Assembly (NCBI GenBank): GCA_907163375.1
Contig: CAJQUW010008697.1
Span: 1 to 64,000, forward strand
Source: Prostheceraeus crozeri
Lineage: Eukaryota > Platyhelminthes > Polycladida > Euryleptidae
Reading direction: 5' to 3'
Length of the DNA stretch: 64,000 bases
Made by a program: the position numbers and the translations under genes. Position 1 is the stretch's first letter; every line of letters begins with the position of its first letter. This document shows positions 1 to 11,449 of the stretch, one piece after another. Below the pieces are notes generated by a model. That model saw only the letters and a list, made by a program, of their open reading frames with translations, was not told the DNA's origin and ran no database searches.

Positions 1-934
1 TTCGTTTGGGTGCTACACACCAAAACGTCCCACATTCTAACTCTGTCGTTTTTTCGAAAAATGTTGAAAATTTTTTCTCTCCGATTGACTTGAAACTCAC
101 CATACAGATAAAGATTTCACGCTGATTCCAAATCTGAAATCCGTTTTCCAATCCGATGCTTCGTTTTGAAGCTAGAGCCCAAAACGTCCCAAATTCTAAC
201 TCTGTCGTTTTTCGCCAATGTCCCAAAATCTTAAATGGCGTCTCACATCTAAACGAAGACAGATAGGAACAAGCCGATTGTTTCAATGAATTTGTCTCAC
301 TCTTAGCTTTCAAACGAGCTATCGCACGACAAAATCCGTCCACTGGAAGCCAAAATCGAAGCGAGCTGTCCAGAGGGGGGGGGGGGGGGACGGCAGCCGA
401 AATTTTTTCTCTCCGATTTCGCTGGAAACATCCTTCCTAACCCAAAATTTCACGTAGATTCCGAATCTGGCCTCCGTTTTCCCATCCGATGCTTCGTTTG
501 GGCGCTACACACCAAAACGTCCCAAATTCTAACTCTGTTAAAATTTTGAAGAAAAATTTTTTCTCGCCGATTGACTTGAAACTCACCCTACCGATGCAGA
601 ATTTCACGCTGAACACGAATCCGACCTCCGTTTTCTCATCCGACCACTCCTTCCACTCGAAACAACCCATTTTACAACCCAACATTCAGCAGATTGCACC
701 AAAAACATCACACACTATAGCCTCAAACACTAATCTGGCGGTCGCCCAAGTCCACCACGACACTCTATCGTTCCAGAGGGGGGGGGGGGGGGGGGGAGTC
801 AGCGAACATGTTGTCAACCAACCTGGCCGGCACACCACGACAGATCACAACCTCTGTCGTTCCAGAGGGGGGGGGGGGGACTCAGCGATGGCGGCCATCT
901 TGCGCTATCTGGTGTTTGTCACTTCCTTACTACT
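1..934 (+). mobile_element. Outer end of a second Polinton: truncated terminal inverted repeat
   Basis: This stretch is nearly identical to the last 930 bases of the complete Polinton's right terminal repeat (about 46716-47649), including the outermost bases ending in CCTTACTACT. The body of the element therefore lies to the left, outside the window, and 934 is its outer edge. Three G-tracts (375-389, 778-796, 867-879) match those of the complete copy. Small differences, for example two single-base indels near 725-740, show that it is an independent insertion. The six bases after the end (AATTTA, 935-940) would be its target duplication, but the other side cannot be seen. Open frames inside it are repeat sequence, not genes. 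Confidence 0.9.
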
Positions 935-1680
935 AATTTAGTCAATGTTGTCTCAAAAACTAACAGTAGAGAGATGAATATTAACAGGAATGCTTATTAT
1001 ATGTGAATGCTAGATGCATCAAAATATTCTGTGAACTACCACAGGCAGACACACAACAAGATAGTGATGAATTTTTGCTTAATCAAAAATGTGAACATGT
1101 TGATTCCTGCCGACAACTGATTTCACTCGATGCAGTAAATCGGGATGGAACAGATCAATGAATAAATGGATGTCTAGACAGAAGGAAGCTGTTCATTTAC
1201 AACATTTTTGGTTTTAATTGCATTTTATTCTCAACTGACAACATATTCTGTATCAACAGGGTTGGGCAGCTGCGACTTCAAAAACATGAGCAAAGTGTGC
1301 GGCTAACATCGGTATTTTGTTGAGTTGGGAAGAACTAAGTATTGTAGGATATTCAAAATCTATATATTTGCGATATATTTCGATCAGTACCTGACAGTCA
1401 TCTTCAAGCAAGTGAATCTATTCTGCATAATTCAAAAGAACTCAAAAAATACAAACATAGTAATGACTAAACATAGAAATGAAAGGTAGATAGTGCTGGG
1501 TTACCTTACCAGTAGCTAAAGCAATTTGATAGCTCTGATCTGACTGACATAGAACAATTGAACCAGGTAGCACTGGCCAGCGGGCTACAATTTGCAATAG
1601 TAGAGTGAAATTACTTGGCTCTTCCCAACTCAACACAATTATGTCAAACTAAGGCATCTTCACAACACAACATCAGTATA
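935..1680. other. No gene seen
   Basis: AT-rich sequence between the Polinton end and the first mariner-type element. No open frame of convincing composition, no RNA gene and no repeat recognised. Confidence 0.5.
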
Positions 1681-3470
1681 CAGGGTGAGCGGAAAGTCTC
1701 TCCCTGATTTCGAAAGCTTGTAGTTTCAAAGCAAATATATTTTTAAGTCTAATTCTTCGTCTCATAATTAAGAATGTACCAAAGTTTTATATCAAAACAA
1801 GCATTTTGATCTACTACAATCTATTCAATCGCTCAAGGGTTAGAGATGCTTTCGTACAAAATTGAGCAAATGAAATACGAAAATATAAATGAATGAGCTA
1901 AAAACTTGCAAACACTGTCTAAGTTTATGCTGAAGTGAATGTCCTTTTGGATTCTATTTCTTGGAAGCAACCAGGTGTTGTAAGCTTTTGATGATTCTAA
2001 TGTGTCAATGCGATAGAGAACATAGCTGACCGGCTTCAAAGCGACCAGATTGAAATGCATGTGCCTAGACTAACGACACCAATGTCGTCCAGATATCTAT
2101 GCTTTTAAATGCTTCTGTGCTATGTGTAAAACCATTGTGATCAAATATCTATTGTCAAAATAAATCGAATAGTTGGATTCATATTGTCTGCTTTTGATTA
2201 ATACGATTCACTCAGATGTGTGTTAGTGCTGAAAAATATGATATGAAATCAAGAGAACAGAAGTTTATTTTCATTTCACTTCGCGATGCTATCAACCGAA
2301 GAACGCATCTCCATTGTCCTGCTAATGGCAGAATTGAAATCTGTGACATCTGTCCAGAGGAAGTGGCATTCTCTGCATGATAGCAAACCACCAGCAGAAA
2401 AGACCATTTGAGAGTGCTTCAAAAAATTCAAAGAGACTGGATCTGTTCACGACCGTGACAGAAGCGGTCGGCCATCTCTAAATGATAGTGATGATATGAT
2501 CGAGCAGCTGTTCACTGATCATCCATCAACGTCACTTCGTTCAGCATCTAATCAATTGAGCATGCCTTACTCAACTATCCGAGATCACTTGAAGAGGGAT
2601 ATAGGAATGAAGACCTTTCACAGGACAACGGCTCAAACCCTGTACCCATCTGACAAAGCTGCCAGACTTGAAATGTGCACCGAGTTTCTTACCAGAATAG
2701 CGGAGGATGACGCCTATCTTAACAACGTATTTTTTTCCGACGAGGCGACATTTCATCTGAATGGCCGCATCAATCGCCATAACTGCGTTATCTGGGGAAA
2801 AAATCCTCATGAAATTCACGAAGTTCCAATAAAATCTCCATCAGTTTGTGTTTGGGCAGGGATGTATCGCGATCGAGTGATAGGACCATTCCTATTTGAA
2901 TCGACGGTCAAGGCCAAGGACAATCTCGAAATGCTGCAAGAATTTGCCATTCCTGCGATGAAGAGGATGAGACGTTTTTCAAAAACCATCTTCATGCATG
3001 ATGGTGCACCATGTCATTGGGCGAACACGACGAAGTCTTTCCTTTATTCTAACTTCGGTAACCGCTGGATCGGTAACAATGGCCCATTCCATTGGGCTCC
3101 ACGAAGTCCAGATTTGACCCCGATGGACTTTTATTTTTGGAGTCACGTTAAATCTTTGTTTCAAAACCAAGCGCCTACCAGCATCACGGGTCTCAAGTGT
3201 GCGATTCGAGAAGCGTTTAATCAACTTTTGCCATCGCATCTTGACTCTGCTTTTCAGTCGTTCGAGAAAAGACTTGATCTTGTGCGTCATTTGATGGAGG
3301 TCATTTTGAGCAATTGCTGTGACCAAATAGATTGTAGTGGATCAAAATGCTTGTTTTGGCATAAAACTTTGGTGCATTCTTAATTATGAGACGAAAATTT
3401 AGACTTAAAAATATATTTGCCTTGAAACTATAGGCTTTTGAAATCAGGGAGAGACTTTCCGCTCACCCGG
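1681..3470 (+). mobile_element. IS630/Tc1/mariner-type transposon with TIRs of about 150 bp
   Basis: The element begins CAGGGTGAGCGGAAAG and ends with the inverted copy (CTTTCCGCTCACCCGG). The terminal repeats stay recognisable for about 150 bases on each side, with scattered mismatches. It is flanked by TA on both sides (1679-1680 and 3471-3472), the target duplication expected of this superfamily. It holds one transposase gene with a single premature stop. The TIR divergence and the stop indicate an inactivated but fairly young copy. Confidence 0.9.
2286..3383 (+). pseudogene. Mariner-type transposase with one in-frame stop
   Basis: Cut-and-paste transposase of the IS630/Tc1/mariner superfamily. 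The frame opens at ATG 2286, is interrupted by TGA at 2409-2411 (codon 42) and then stays open to 3383, so about 365 codons in all. The N-terminal part holds a helix-turn-helix-like DNA-binding region. The catalytic domain shows FFSDEATF (first Asp), MHDGAPCHW (second Asp) and RSPDLTPMDF (third Asp). Thirty-six residues separate the second and third Asp, so this is not a classic DD34D mariner. A shorter product could start at the internal ATG 2496, but it would lack the DNA-binding region. Confidence 0.85.
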
Positions 3471-4214
3471 TATTTTCGCAGAAACACACGTATACTTAAG
3501 ATTATTTTTGTATTTTCCAGCCTATTAAATGTATTTATGCAGTAATTGCTTGTTTATTTATTATTCAAATGTGTCAATAAGTGCAACAGAGCACCAAGGC
3601 AGGATGATGAGGAATTACAGAAGGAAATTCAACAGTTTGTATTTGAATACATTCAATGAACTGGAGACAGTGATTTCTCCAGTAAGTGGGTTCTAGTCGT
3701 CCAAAATTCGTTGGGAGGAAAAATTAAGCTGAGTGTTACGATTGCACGGCAGTCAGTAAAGTTTCAGATTGTGTCCACGAGTGATCGACGTATTTCGGAT
3801 GAAAAAAGTATTTGGTTGACATAACGTACGGTGATTTACAACTTTAAAGACTTCCGCGAGGTCCATTACATGTCGACGACACTGGAGGGTGGTAGGTTTA
3901 AATTAGGGCCCTGCAAGTCGGGCTCTTGTCAACCTCGAGTCGAGTCGTGTCGGGCCAAAATTTCATAGATTGATTAAGAGGCAAAAATGCGTTTCGGCCT
4001 GCTCAGGCTAATAAAAGCAACTAAGAGAATTAAAAAATAAGGTATATGGCGACGCAAATCGTTGTTCGAGTGAGTGAGCTATCCTTTAAGTATATGTAAT
4101 TGTGGACATTAGACATACATCATACAAATTTAAAAAATTCTGTGAATCCAATCATTTATTTAAATTATTTTTGCAATCAATTTTTTAATTCCTTTTGTTT
4201 AAGCATTGTATATA

Positions 4215-5932
4215 CAGGGTGATTTTTAATTGACGCAAGATTTAAAATTGTTTTTATTTCTACTTAGTCGACATGAAAAATGAAGTATTATACATTTCTG
4301 AACACCCGAAACTGGGGAATTTATGAATATCAAAGCGGTTAAAGCATATCTATAATCTCCAATTTTTAAGAAATTTTTATATTCCATTACATAAAATCAT
4401 TGAAAACTTTACAACAAATGTTCAATCACGTCACCTTCGCTTTCTACAACAAGGTGCAGTCGTAGGAGGAGGTTTGCAATGGCACTTTGTATTTCAGTTG
4501 AAGAAAAATTGTTGCATTCTTCTGCTATTCTGTGCATTAGCTGATTCATTGTGGAAGGACGACTGTGGTGGAAGACACGACCCTTTAGTCCCCCAAAACC
4601 AAAAATCGAGAGGGGATAAATCCGGAGATCTTGCTGGCCATCTTATGGAATGCCCTCTTCCAATGACTCGATCATTGGGGAAATGTGCCTTTAAGAATTG
4701 AGTCACGTCTCCATGAAAATGGGGCGGTGCTCCATCTTGCTGGAAGATAGTGGAGTTTTTGATTCCCTTCTCATCCAGTTGTGGCAACATGTGCTGCTCC
4801 AACATTCCAAGGTAATTGTTTCCAGTGACTGTGGAGTCAAAGAAATAGGGTTGCAAAACGAATGTTGACGATATGCCACACCAGACAGTCACTTTTTCAG
4901 GATGAAGCCCTTTCGAAACCAAAACATTGACTGGGCTAGGGCTCCATATGACACAGTTGTGCCGATTAATGCTGCCATCAAGCGTGAAATTTGCCTCGTC
5001 GCTCCACAGGATGCGTTGGATAAGGTCCTCATTCGTAAGCAGCCAGTTGGCGAATTCAAGTCGATGGACCTTATCGCCATCCGTTATTTCTTGATGGACA
5101 CGTGTGCGATAGGGATACCATCTCAACTGCTTCCGAAATCTCACGGGTGGAACAGCAAGGAATAACGCGGCCACTCGTTATCTCAGCAACAGTCTTTTCC
5201 ACTTCTTCGCGCTCTTCTCTTAAACTTTTACGTCCTTTTCCTGGAGAATCGTTTACAGAACCGGTAGCTTTGAAACGAGTCACTAATCGTTGAATCGTAG
5301 TGACAGCGAATGGATCTCTATGCAACTTGTGTTTGGTCTTATATGCACGTAATGTTTGAAGGCAACTTTCATGATTTTGAGCGTACAGGAATATCAATTC
5401 AATTCTCGTTTCAGTAGACAGAGACATCTTGATCATTTGACAACAGTGCCGTGTGTTGCAAGCCTTTATTCCACACTTGATAGCTCTGTAAACGCTGTTC
5501 ATCGAGGCTTCATAGCTCCATCGCTTACTGATCGCTTTGCAAATGCTTTTCATTGACAGTTCATGACAATGAAATTATCACCATCAAGATCTCAAAGGCA
5601 AAATGAATTAATAGAAGTGTGATCAGATTGATGATAGAATGCGTCTGATTTTCACTTGCTACCCTTTTCTATTCATATCTAATATCAATAATTTTTCTAT
5701 GGTTGTGATTAAAGGAAGTTCAATGAAATGAAGTAATTCAATGGTAATGAAATTCAAAGATAAAATATAAAAATTTCTTAAAAATTGGAGATTATAGATA
5801 TGCTTTAACCGCTTTGATATTCATAAATTCCCCAGTTTCAGGTGTTCAGAAATGTATAATACTTCATTTTTCATGTCGACTAAGTAGAAATAAAAACAAT
5901 TTTAAATCTTGCGTCAATTAAAAATCATCCTG
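4215..5932 (-). mobile_element. Second mariner-type transposon, nested in the hAT element
   Basis: Inverted repeats of about 170 bp start CAGGGTGATTTTTAATTGACG at the left end, and the near-exact complement closes the right end at 5932. TA flanks both sides (4213-4214, 5933-5934). The long, well-preserved TIRs enclose a frameshifted transposase on the minus strand. It belongs to a different family from the 1681-3470 element: TIR sequence and transposase differ. The position inside the hAT element dates it as the later insertion. Confidence 0.9.
4420..5424 (-). pseudogene. Mariner-type transposase, frameshifted
   Basis: The N-terminal DNA-binding half reads from about 5424 on the minus strand (MSLSTETRIELIFLYAQNHE, then a helix-turn-helix region). 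The frame shifts near 5100-5170, where the catalytic half continues: WSDEANFTLDG (first Asp), FQQDGAPPHFHGDV (second Asp), ARSPDLSPLDFWFWG (third Asp, 37 residues after the second). Another shift near 4600 moves the C-terminus into a third frame that runs to about 4420. Two or more frameshifts mean no functional protein. An upstream ATG at 5553 is in frame but precedes the conserved start. Confidence 0.8.
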
Positions 5933-7726
5933 TATTTTACCTTGTAAGCATATTATACAATAATTATTAAGTAAGCAATTATTCTGAATACTGTACAGGG
6001 TGAGAGAGAACATCGCTCAGTTACTATTAGGAAATTGACAAAAGATCAATTTCATTTTTAACGAGTTAACTTAAACCTATATTTTTTCAGTTATGAAGTG
6101 CTATATCTACTGGTCGCTGCTAAATGTCAGAGCAGGTCCTATCATTTTAATATTTATGGAAATTAACAGAGTTCGCAGTTTTTATTCAAGTTGTATACTA
6201 TTGCAATGTGCATTTATCGATTTTTGCGTATTTATCTAATATTACTCTATTCAGTCTATTCCAATTAAACAGTTTGTGTAGTTATTTCTCACTTAAGAGA
6301 ACAGCACGTCATCATACTATCTATCAGTTGCAGCTGATTAATGTGCTTTTCCCGAGTTGTAGTCTGCTGACCATTATAATATCATCCCGCACTTGTCTTA
6401 ATGAGAAACCTGCCTACCTAAGTTGATGAGTGCAATTTTTGTAAGTAGTGTATTGAATCATTTTTCGTTTTTCAACAAAATATGATAGCAATATACGTGC
6501 ATAATTTTACTAAAATACGAAATAAATTGTGATTTCTGAACAGTTGCCAGAGTGAGTATTTATGTGCGTGAAATATACCAAAAATAGCAAACAAACTGTC
6601 TGATAAGCTAAAATAACAGGTCGGAATTGCGTTTTGCAAAGATAAATTTTTGAGATAGAAACAATTAATCCTCTCCAGGGATCGCAATTCACCCAAGAAA
6701 AAACCGGGGTTTGAATGCACAAATTTGAAATATTTGCATTAGACTAGTTTCGCAAAAAAAATGGAAAATTGCGATGCCTGATCTTCTCCCTTCGGCTGAT
6801 GCGATTGGCCGTCGTTAAATGTGACTGAATTTAGGGAACACTTGATTGCGACTTCAACAATATTGCAGTGACCAGGCTGTGAGCGAAACATAATGCCAAA
6901 TAAAATAAACGCGTTAAAGTAGCAAGTCATTAAAGAAATTCAATGTAATCGAAATAAGAAACCTATGCAAACACAATATTTTCTACACATGTTCGCCAAC
7001 TCGATTCGAATTCTCATCGTCGTTCGAGTACTCGAACCGTATAACAAAATGTCGAGTCCAGTTGAGTACTCGAGCGGTCAAACTCGAAATTTGAGTCGAG
7101 TACTCACAGGGCCCTAGTTTAAATGCTTCAGTCGTTCTTCGTATGGAATGGAGGTTCAGCCATGAATGCTACGGGTCAAGGGCGGTTACACAAGTTCGAT
7201 CAGTATAACGTCTTTGAACAATGATGGATTCCAAACTCGGACGTCATATTCTAGGTGTGGGCGAACTATGGCAGTGAAGACTGTAGAGTTTCATAAGGAT
7301 GTTGGGGTCTATTGAGATAAAAGTCCGCAGAATGTCGGAGAGAAAATTGCTGGTCCTCTTGACACAAAGGATTGTGTGCCGTGAGAATCTAAGATCCTTC
7401 GAGGTATGGATTCCAAGGTCTTTCACGCACTCAGACTGCTGAATTGTGTATTTATCCAACTTGTATTGAGAGCCAGGATTGCGAGATCCAAAAGAGAGAA
7501 TTGAATATTTCTCTGGATTCAAATGATGCCACTCCTTTGACCAGATGGTCACCGTGTTTAGATCAACTTGCAGTAGTTGTGCGGATTTCTCCGGGTCAGC
7601 GCGTTTAATTTCCATGTACATTTTGATGCCATTGGCATTTTTACTGACGGTGGAATTTATTAGTGTGTCGTCGATATCATTAACGAAAGCGAAAAAATTT
7701 TTTGGTCCGGTACAGATATGGTACAT

Positions 7727-10390
7727 TACATGTGAAATCTAACTACGACTAGCTACGTCTCATGCAGGTCCCAACATCTTATTATATTCATGACACTGGA
7801 TACCCTATTGCTAATGTCACCCTATACACCACTGTATGGAACTAATTCCTAAGTTGAATTAGGTGCGCAAACATCTCCGCATCTTAAGAACAAAAGAAAT
7901 TATGATCAGACAGCCCAACCATCAATTCAAGATAATAAATGAAAATTTCCGTGATACTGCGCTCTAACTCTCTGAGCTCATTGCTCTCGCTTGTTAAATT
8001 GTTATTGATCTACCAATTTATTTCTTGAAATAGAAGTGCAAATCGTTTGTAGAAACGCTTTCTTAAATTGTAACGTGAGAAACTAGAAAGTAGCCCTCTG
8101 TCGTTCACTTCGATCCATCAGCGCTGAGAGTCACTGGCAGCTGCTGAGGTCGCAGCAGATAATTTCATTCTCAACTTCAACGAGGCAACTGAACTTTAGG
8201 AATCCAATAAATTCATTTTGATAGCAAGCAAATTTAGTTACAGTGCAATGAGATGCAGGTGAAGGCATATTCCGTCAGCTAACGTTTCATTAATCTTATA
8301 TTTCTATGACAACAAGTACAGAGACTACTTCAATTAACAAATGGTTCAACTTTTGACGTACATTTTGGATATCCGTGCAATAACTTTCGGAAAATACCTG
8401 ATTTAATGAAGTTAATAATTGACTCAAAAAATGCAATTCCAAATGCCAAAAAAATTTACAAACTTTTATTTTTCTTAACCTTTATTCAGTTAATCGCAAA
8501 ACTAGCAGACTAATAAATTTAACAATCAGCTGAAATTGAAGGTAAATTACTTGTATCTTTACTTGGTATTGAAGGGCAATTGACGCTGCAATTTGAAGAA
8601 GATATATCCGAAGATGCATGAGCCCCATGCGAACGATATAATACACGACTAACCTCCAGAATGCTAACATTCAACCCTATTTTCTTCAAACTTGTAATAA
8701 ATCACGGAACTTCAGTGTTGAATTGAAACATAAAGCACCATTTTTTGGAAATTGGGACAAGCCAAAATATATACTTATTCCCATCTATTCTCGGATGTTT
8801 TTAGATTCAGTGAAATTACTTTCATAAAGATAAGTTTTTCAATGAGAAGTTTACTCAAAACATCAATAAATTACAATCCATCGGTTGTAATGTGGCATAA
8901 AAGAAGACACAGATTAAGGGTCGGGACCCGAAACGTCAGAGAATAGCACCTGCAAATATTGCTGCTATTTATCTTTGCAAAAAGTGAGTGTGTTTTAAAT
9001 GAATGTGTGCATGCATTATGAAAAGTCTCCCGTCTAAAGCAACTGTCTACACCAATAGACGTTGAACCATCCGCATTTTGCGAGTATTTTTGCTTGGAAA
9101 CTCTGACAATTATTAGATAAAGTCAACTCTCGAGAATCAATTTTTTCAAGGATTATTACCTTTGTTCTGGCGGTTAAGCCGTGTACGAAGCATGGATATA
9201 AGGTGGCAGATTCTTCGTGGCCAAAACAAACGTGAAAGCAAAACTCGCAAATTGTCAACTGGTTTCATCCAAATAAATGATGGCTTAATGTCACTTCTTC
9301 CACATATTGGGGCTTGTACGGTCCTGACATAGTCAGACTTTCATCTAGAGCATTGTGATCTTTTTAGACCGGATGCCCTTCCTGACGACTTCCAATGACA
9401 CTTTTTAGACTCGACAACTGGACCGAAACATCGCTAGGCCAATCAATCAAGCACAGAACCATGGAGTCCAAACCGTGGTTTTATCTTAATATTAGGGTTG
9501 CAAAAATGTTTTTTATCCATCATATTTTAAGCATGTTTTAAACAAATCTCAGATATTTTTTTGTGTGTTTTGTTTTTTATATATTTGACGAGAACTGTGG
9601 TAGTACTTAAGGTGAATCTAATAAATATCTTCCCTAAAATACTTGGTGAATTAAAGGAAAGCATAATATAATACTAATAACTAATAAGCGAAAAATATTT
9701 CTATAATTTTGGAAACTATCAGTTAGAATGCTGAATGCAGACTAATATTATAATATTTGCTGACGGACGTGCATTGTGTCTCCCGCGTATTGTGTAATAT
9801 CCGTTCCCAGATCCATGGTTTTTGATAGTCTGGTCGTGTGATTTTTGGTATCAGAGCTATCCTGTCATCAAGGAGGTTTTCTTTTTTGAGTCAGTTTTTG
9901 GCTTTGATCACTGGTTTTTGCGTTAAGAAGTTTTTTTTCACCTTGTTGTTCAATTGTTTGTGAGTGCAATTCATCAGTGTGGTCGTATTCCATCATATCA
10001 TCAGGTTACTTGCTGGATTTCCGCAGCGTCCCTCTGGATCTAATAATAGAACATTTCGATCTTCTTCATCGTGATTACGAGCTTGACCTTGTACGCTGTG
10101 GTTGTTTGTATCAGCAGGTATGCTGCAAAGCGATGTGCCGTCAAGTTTCCATAACAACATCGATTTATGTACATCGTCGGTAGCGTAAGCAATAAAATAG
10201 CAGCTCACAAAGTTATAAGATTTTCTCATAAGAAAATCTCAAAATCTGTTTTTGTGCATATCATCATCTAAATCTCAGAGTCACTTGAGAAATTCTTCTG
10301 ATAAGAATTTCTCATCCTGAGCGCCAAGTTTTAAGCACACTTTTGCGAGAAAATCTCAGAATAATTCAAGAAAAAGAATTTCTCATTTTT
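7727..10390. other. No gene; possible small repeat fragments
   Basis: No convincing coding frame. Around 10200-10390 short motifs such as CATAAGAAAATCTC recur in both orientations and the stretch ends TTTTTATGCATACGGCCC, which resembles the end of a small inverted-repeat element. I cannot define both ends. The remainder is AT-rich sequence. Confidence 0.4.
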
Positions 10391-10642
10391 ATGCATACGG
10401 CCCATTGTCTGCTATCATTGCTGTCTTCTTAGCAGTCAGCTGTTATTTCGTAAAAATATTGTAAAACGTTCCTCGTCGATTTTCTTTCGATTATCGATTT
10501 TTTATCACGTGACAGTGACGTATTATTGTAATTGTGCCCCAGATCTCTATTCTACGTATTCTATGAACATCATACGTCATCAGTTTCTTCAAGTTTAACC
10601 GTTCAATTGTGTACTTTTGGGAATCGTGAATGCACAAATCAA

Positions 10643-11437
10643 ATGGCGACTTACAATACTCGAAAGACAAGCCTTGATGAATCTCGCATACGTGATATAA
10701 TTCGAGATGAAATTAAGGAAATAATAGCAAGCGAAATAAAAACTACGTTGCAACAGGAAAAGATTCTGATAAAGAATGAGTTCAATGACAATTTGGCAAA
10801 GCTGAAATATGAATTAAAGAATGAAATTATTCAGGTGAAAAGTGATATGCAAAAGGATGTCTTAGACATGGTCAAATCTAATATCTCCACTGAAATTGAA
10901 AGTGTAAATGAAAATCTTACGGACCAAAATAACCAGCTGTCTTACTTGAAAGGCTACATTCTTGAAGCAGAGGAAGCTAAGTTGAAACAAAAGCGCAAAG
11001 AATTATCCACTAATTTTGTCATCAGTGGTTTGCCTGACACAGATAATGAGACACCCGATGCTCTTAGGTCATCAGTTGAATTACTTATGGCAGAGCTTAA
11101 CACGCTCGTCAATTGTGTCTCAGCATCAAGAATTGGTATCCGAAAGGGGTTAAAGCCTAGGATGATCAAGATCGTCACGAACAGCATTGAAGACCGCAAC
11201 AAGGTTCTAAGACAAGCTAGAAATCTTAGTACAAGCTCTTCATATAAGGGTGTATTCATAAATCCCGACAGATGCTCAATCGATCAGAAAGAAAATAGGA
11301 GACTTCATAGCGTTATAAAGAAGCTTCGATCAGAATTTCCCAACAAGAAAGTCATCTTGTATAAAGGCGAAGCATTGGTAGATGGCGAAGTGTACGAATA
11401 TGAAAAACCTCTGATGCACATTTTTCCACAATATTGA
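10643..11437 (+). CDS. Retrotransposon ORF1 protein (coiled-coil, nucleic-acid-binding type)
   Basis: A 264-aa protein read from ATG 10643 (MATYNTRKTSLDES); an upstream in-frame ATG at 10532 adds a Cys-rich, non-conserved leader and is less likely. Residues 15-115 are rich in Lys, Glu, Ile and Leu with heptad spacing, a probable coiled coil for multimerisation. The second half (FVISGLPDTDNE, then a basic alpha/beta region ending NRRLHSVIKKLRSEFPNKKV) resembles the RRM-like plus C-terminal domain arrangement of non-LTR ORF1 proteins that bind the element's RNA. The frame is intact. It ends 12 bases before ORF2. Confidence 0.75.
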   Translation: MATYNTRKTSLDESRIRDIIRDEIKEIIASEIKTTLQQEKILIKNEFNDNLAKLKYELKNEIIQVKSDMQKDVLDMVKSNISTEIESVNENLTDQNNQLSYLKGYILEAEEAKLKQKRKELSTNFVISGLPDTDNETPDALRSSVELLMAELNTLVNCVSASRIGIRKGLKPRMIKIVTNSIEDRNKVLRQARNLSTSSSYKGVFINPDRCSIDQKENRRLHSVIKKLRSEFPNKKVILYKGEALVDGEVYEYEKPLMHIFPQY

Positions 11438-11449
11438 CTACGTGATATC

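Larger units (their letters stand above)
3904..7116. mobile_element. Non-autonomous hAT-type transposon (8-bp TSD)
   Basis: The ends are exact inverted copies, TAGGGCCCTG at 3904 and CAGGGCCCTA ending at 7116. They are bracketed by a perfect 8-bp direct duplication GTTTAAAT (3896-3903 and 7117-7124), the signature of hAT insertion. Subterminal motifs built on CTCGAGT/GAGTACTCGA occur near both ends, as in other hAT elements where transposase binds. No hAT transposase is seen, so this copy is non-autonomous. About 1.7 kb of its length is a mariner-type element inserted later (4215-5932). The remaining 1.5 kb (3904-4214 and 5933-7116) has no gene. Confidence 0.85.
3650..7726 (-). pseudogene. 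CR1/Jockey-like reverse transcriptase remnant, split by a hAT element
   Basis: On the minus strand, 7726-7125 reads as the C-terminal half of a non-LTR reverse transcriptase: a decayed FADD-box region, then the conserved stretch with KEWHHLNPEKYSILSFG, then LEYDVRVWNPSL. The same protein family resumes on the other side of the hAT insertion, at about 3900-3650, with the typical downstream DLAEVFKVVN and TRGHNLKLY segments. Several stops and a frame change show that it is dead. The catalytic Asp pair is lost (NANG where FADD is expected). It is the oldest layer of this nested cluster. Confidence 0.75.

Noticed and set aside
489-941. A 150-codon plus-strand frame at the window's left end, with counterparts at 23589-24056 (minus) and 47263-47658 (plus).
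   Set aside because: It lies wholly in terminal-repeat DNA and runs through G-homopolymers as poly-Gly; both strands stay open and there is no motif.
5995-6025. CAGGGTGAGAGAGAAC preceded by TA, like a mariner-type terminus.
   Set aside because: No inverted partner end was found nearby.
9358-9400. CCGGATGCCCTTCCTGACG, a string reminiscent of a widespread repeat.
   Set aside because: Too short and isolated to assign to any family.
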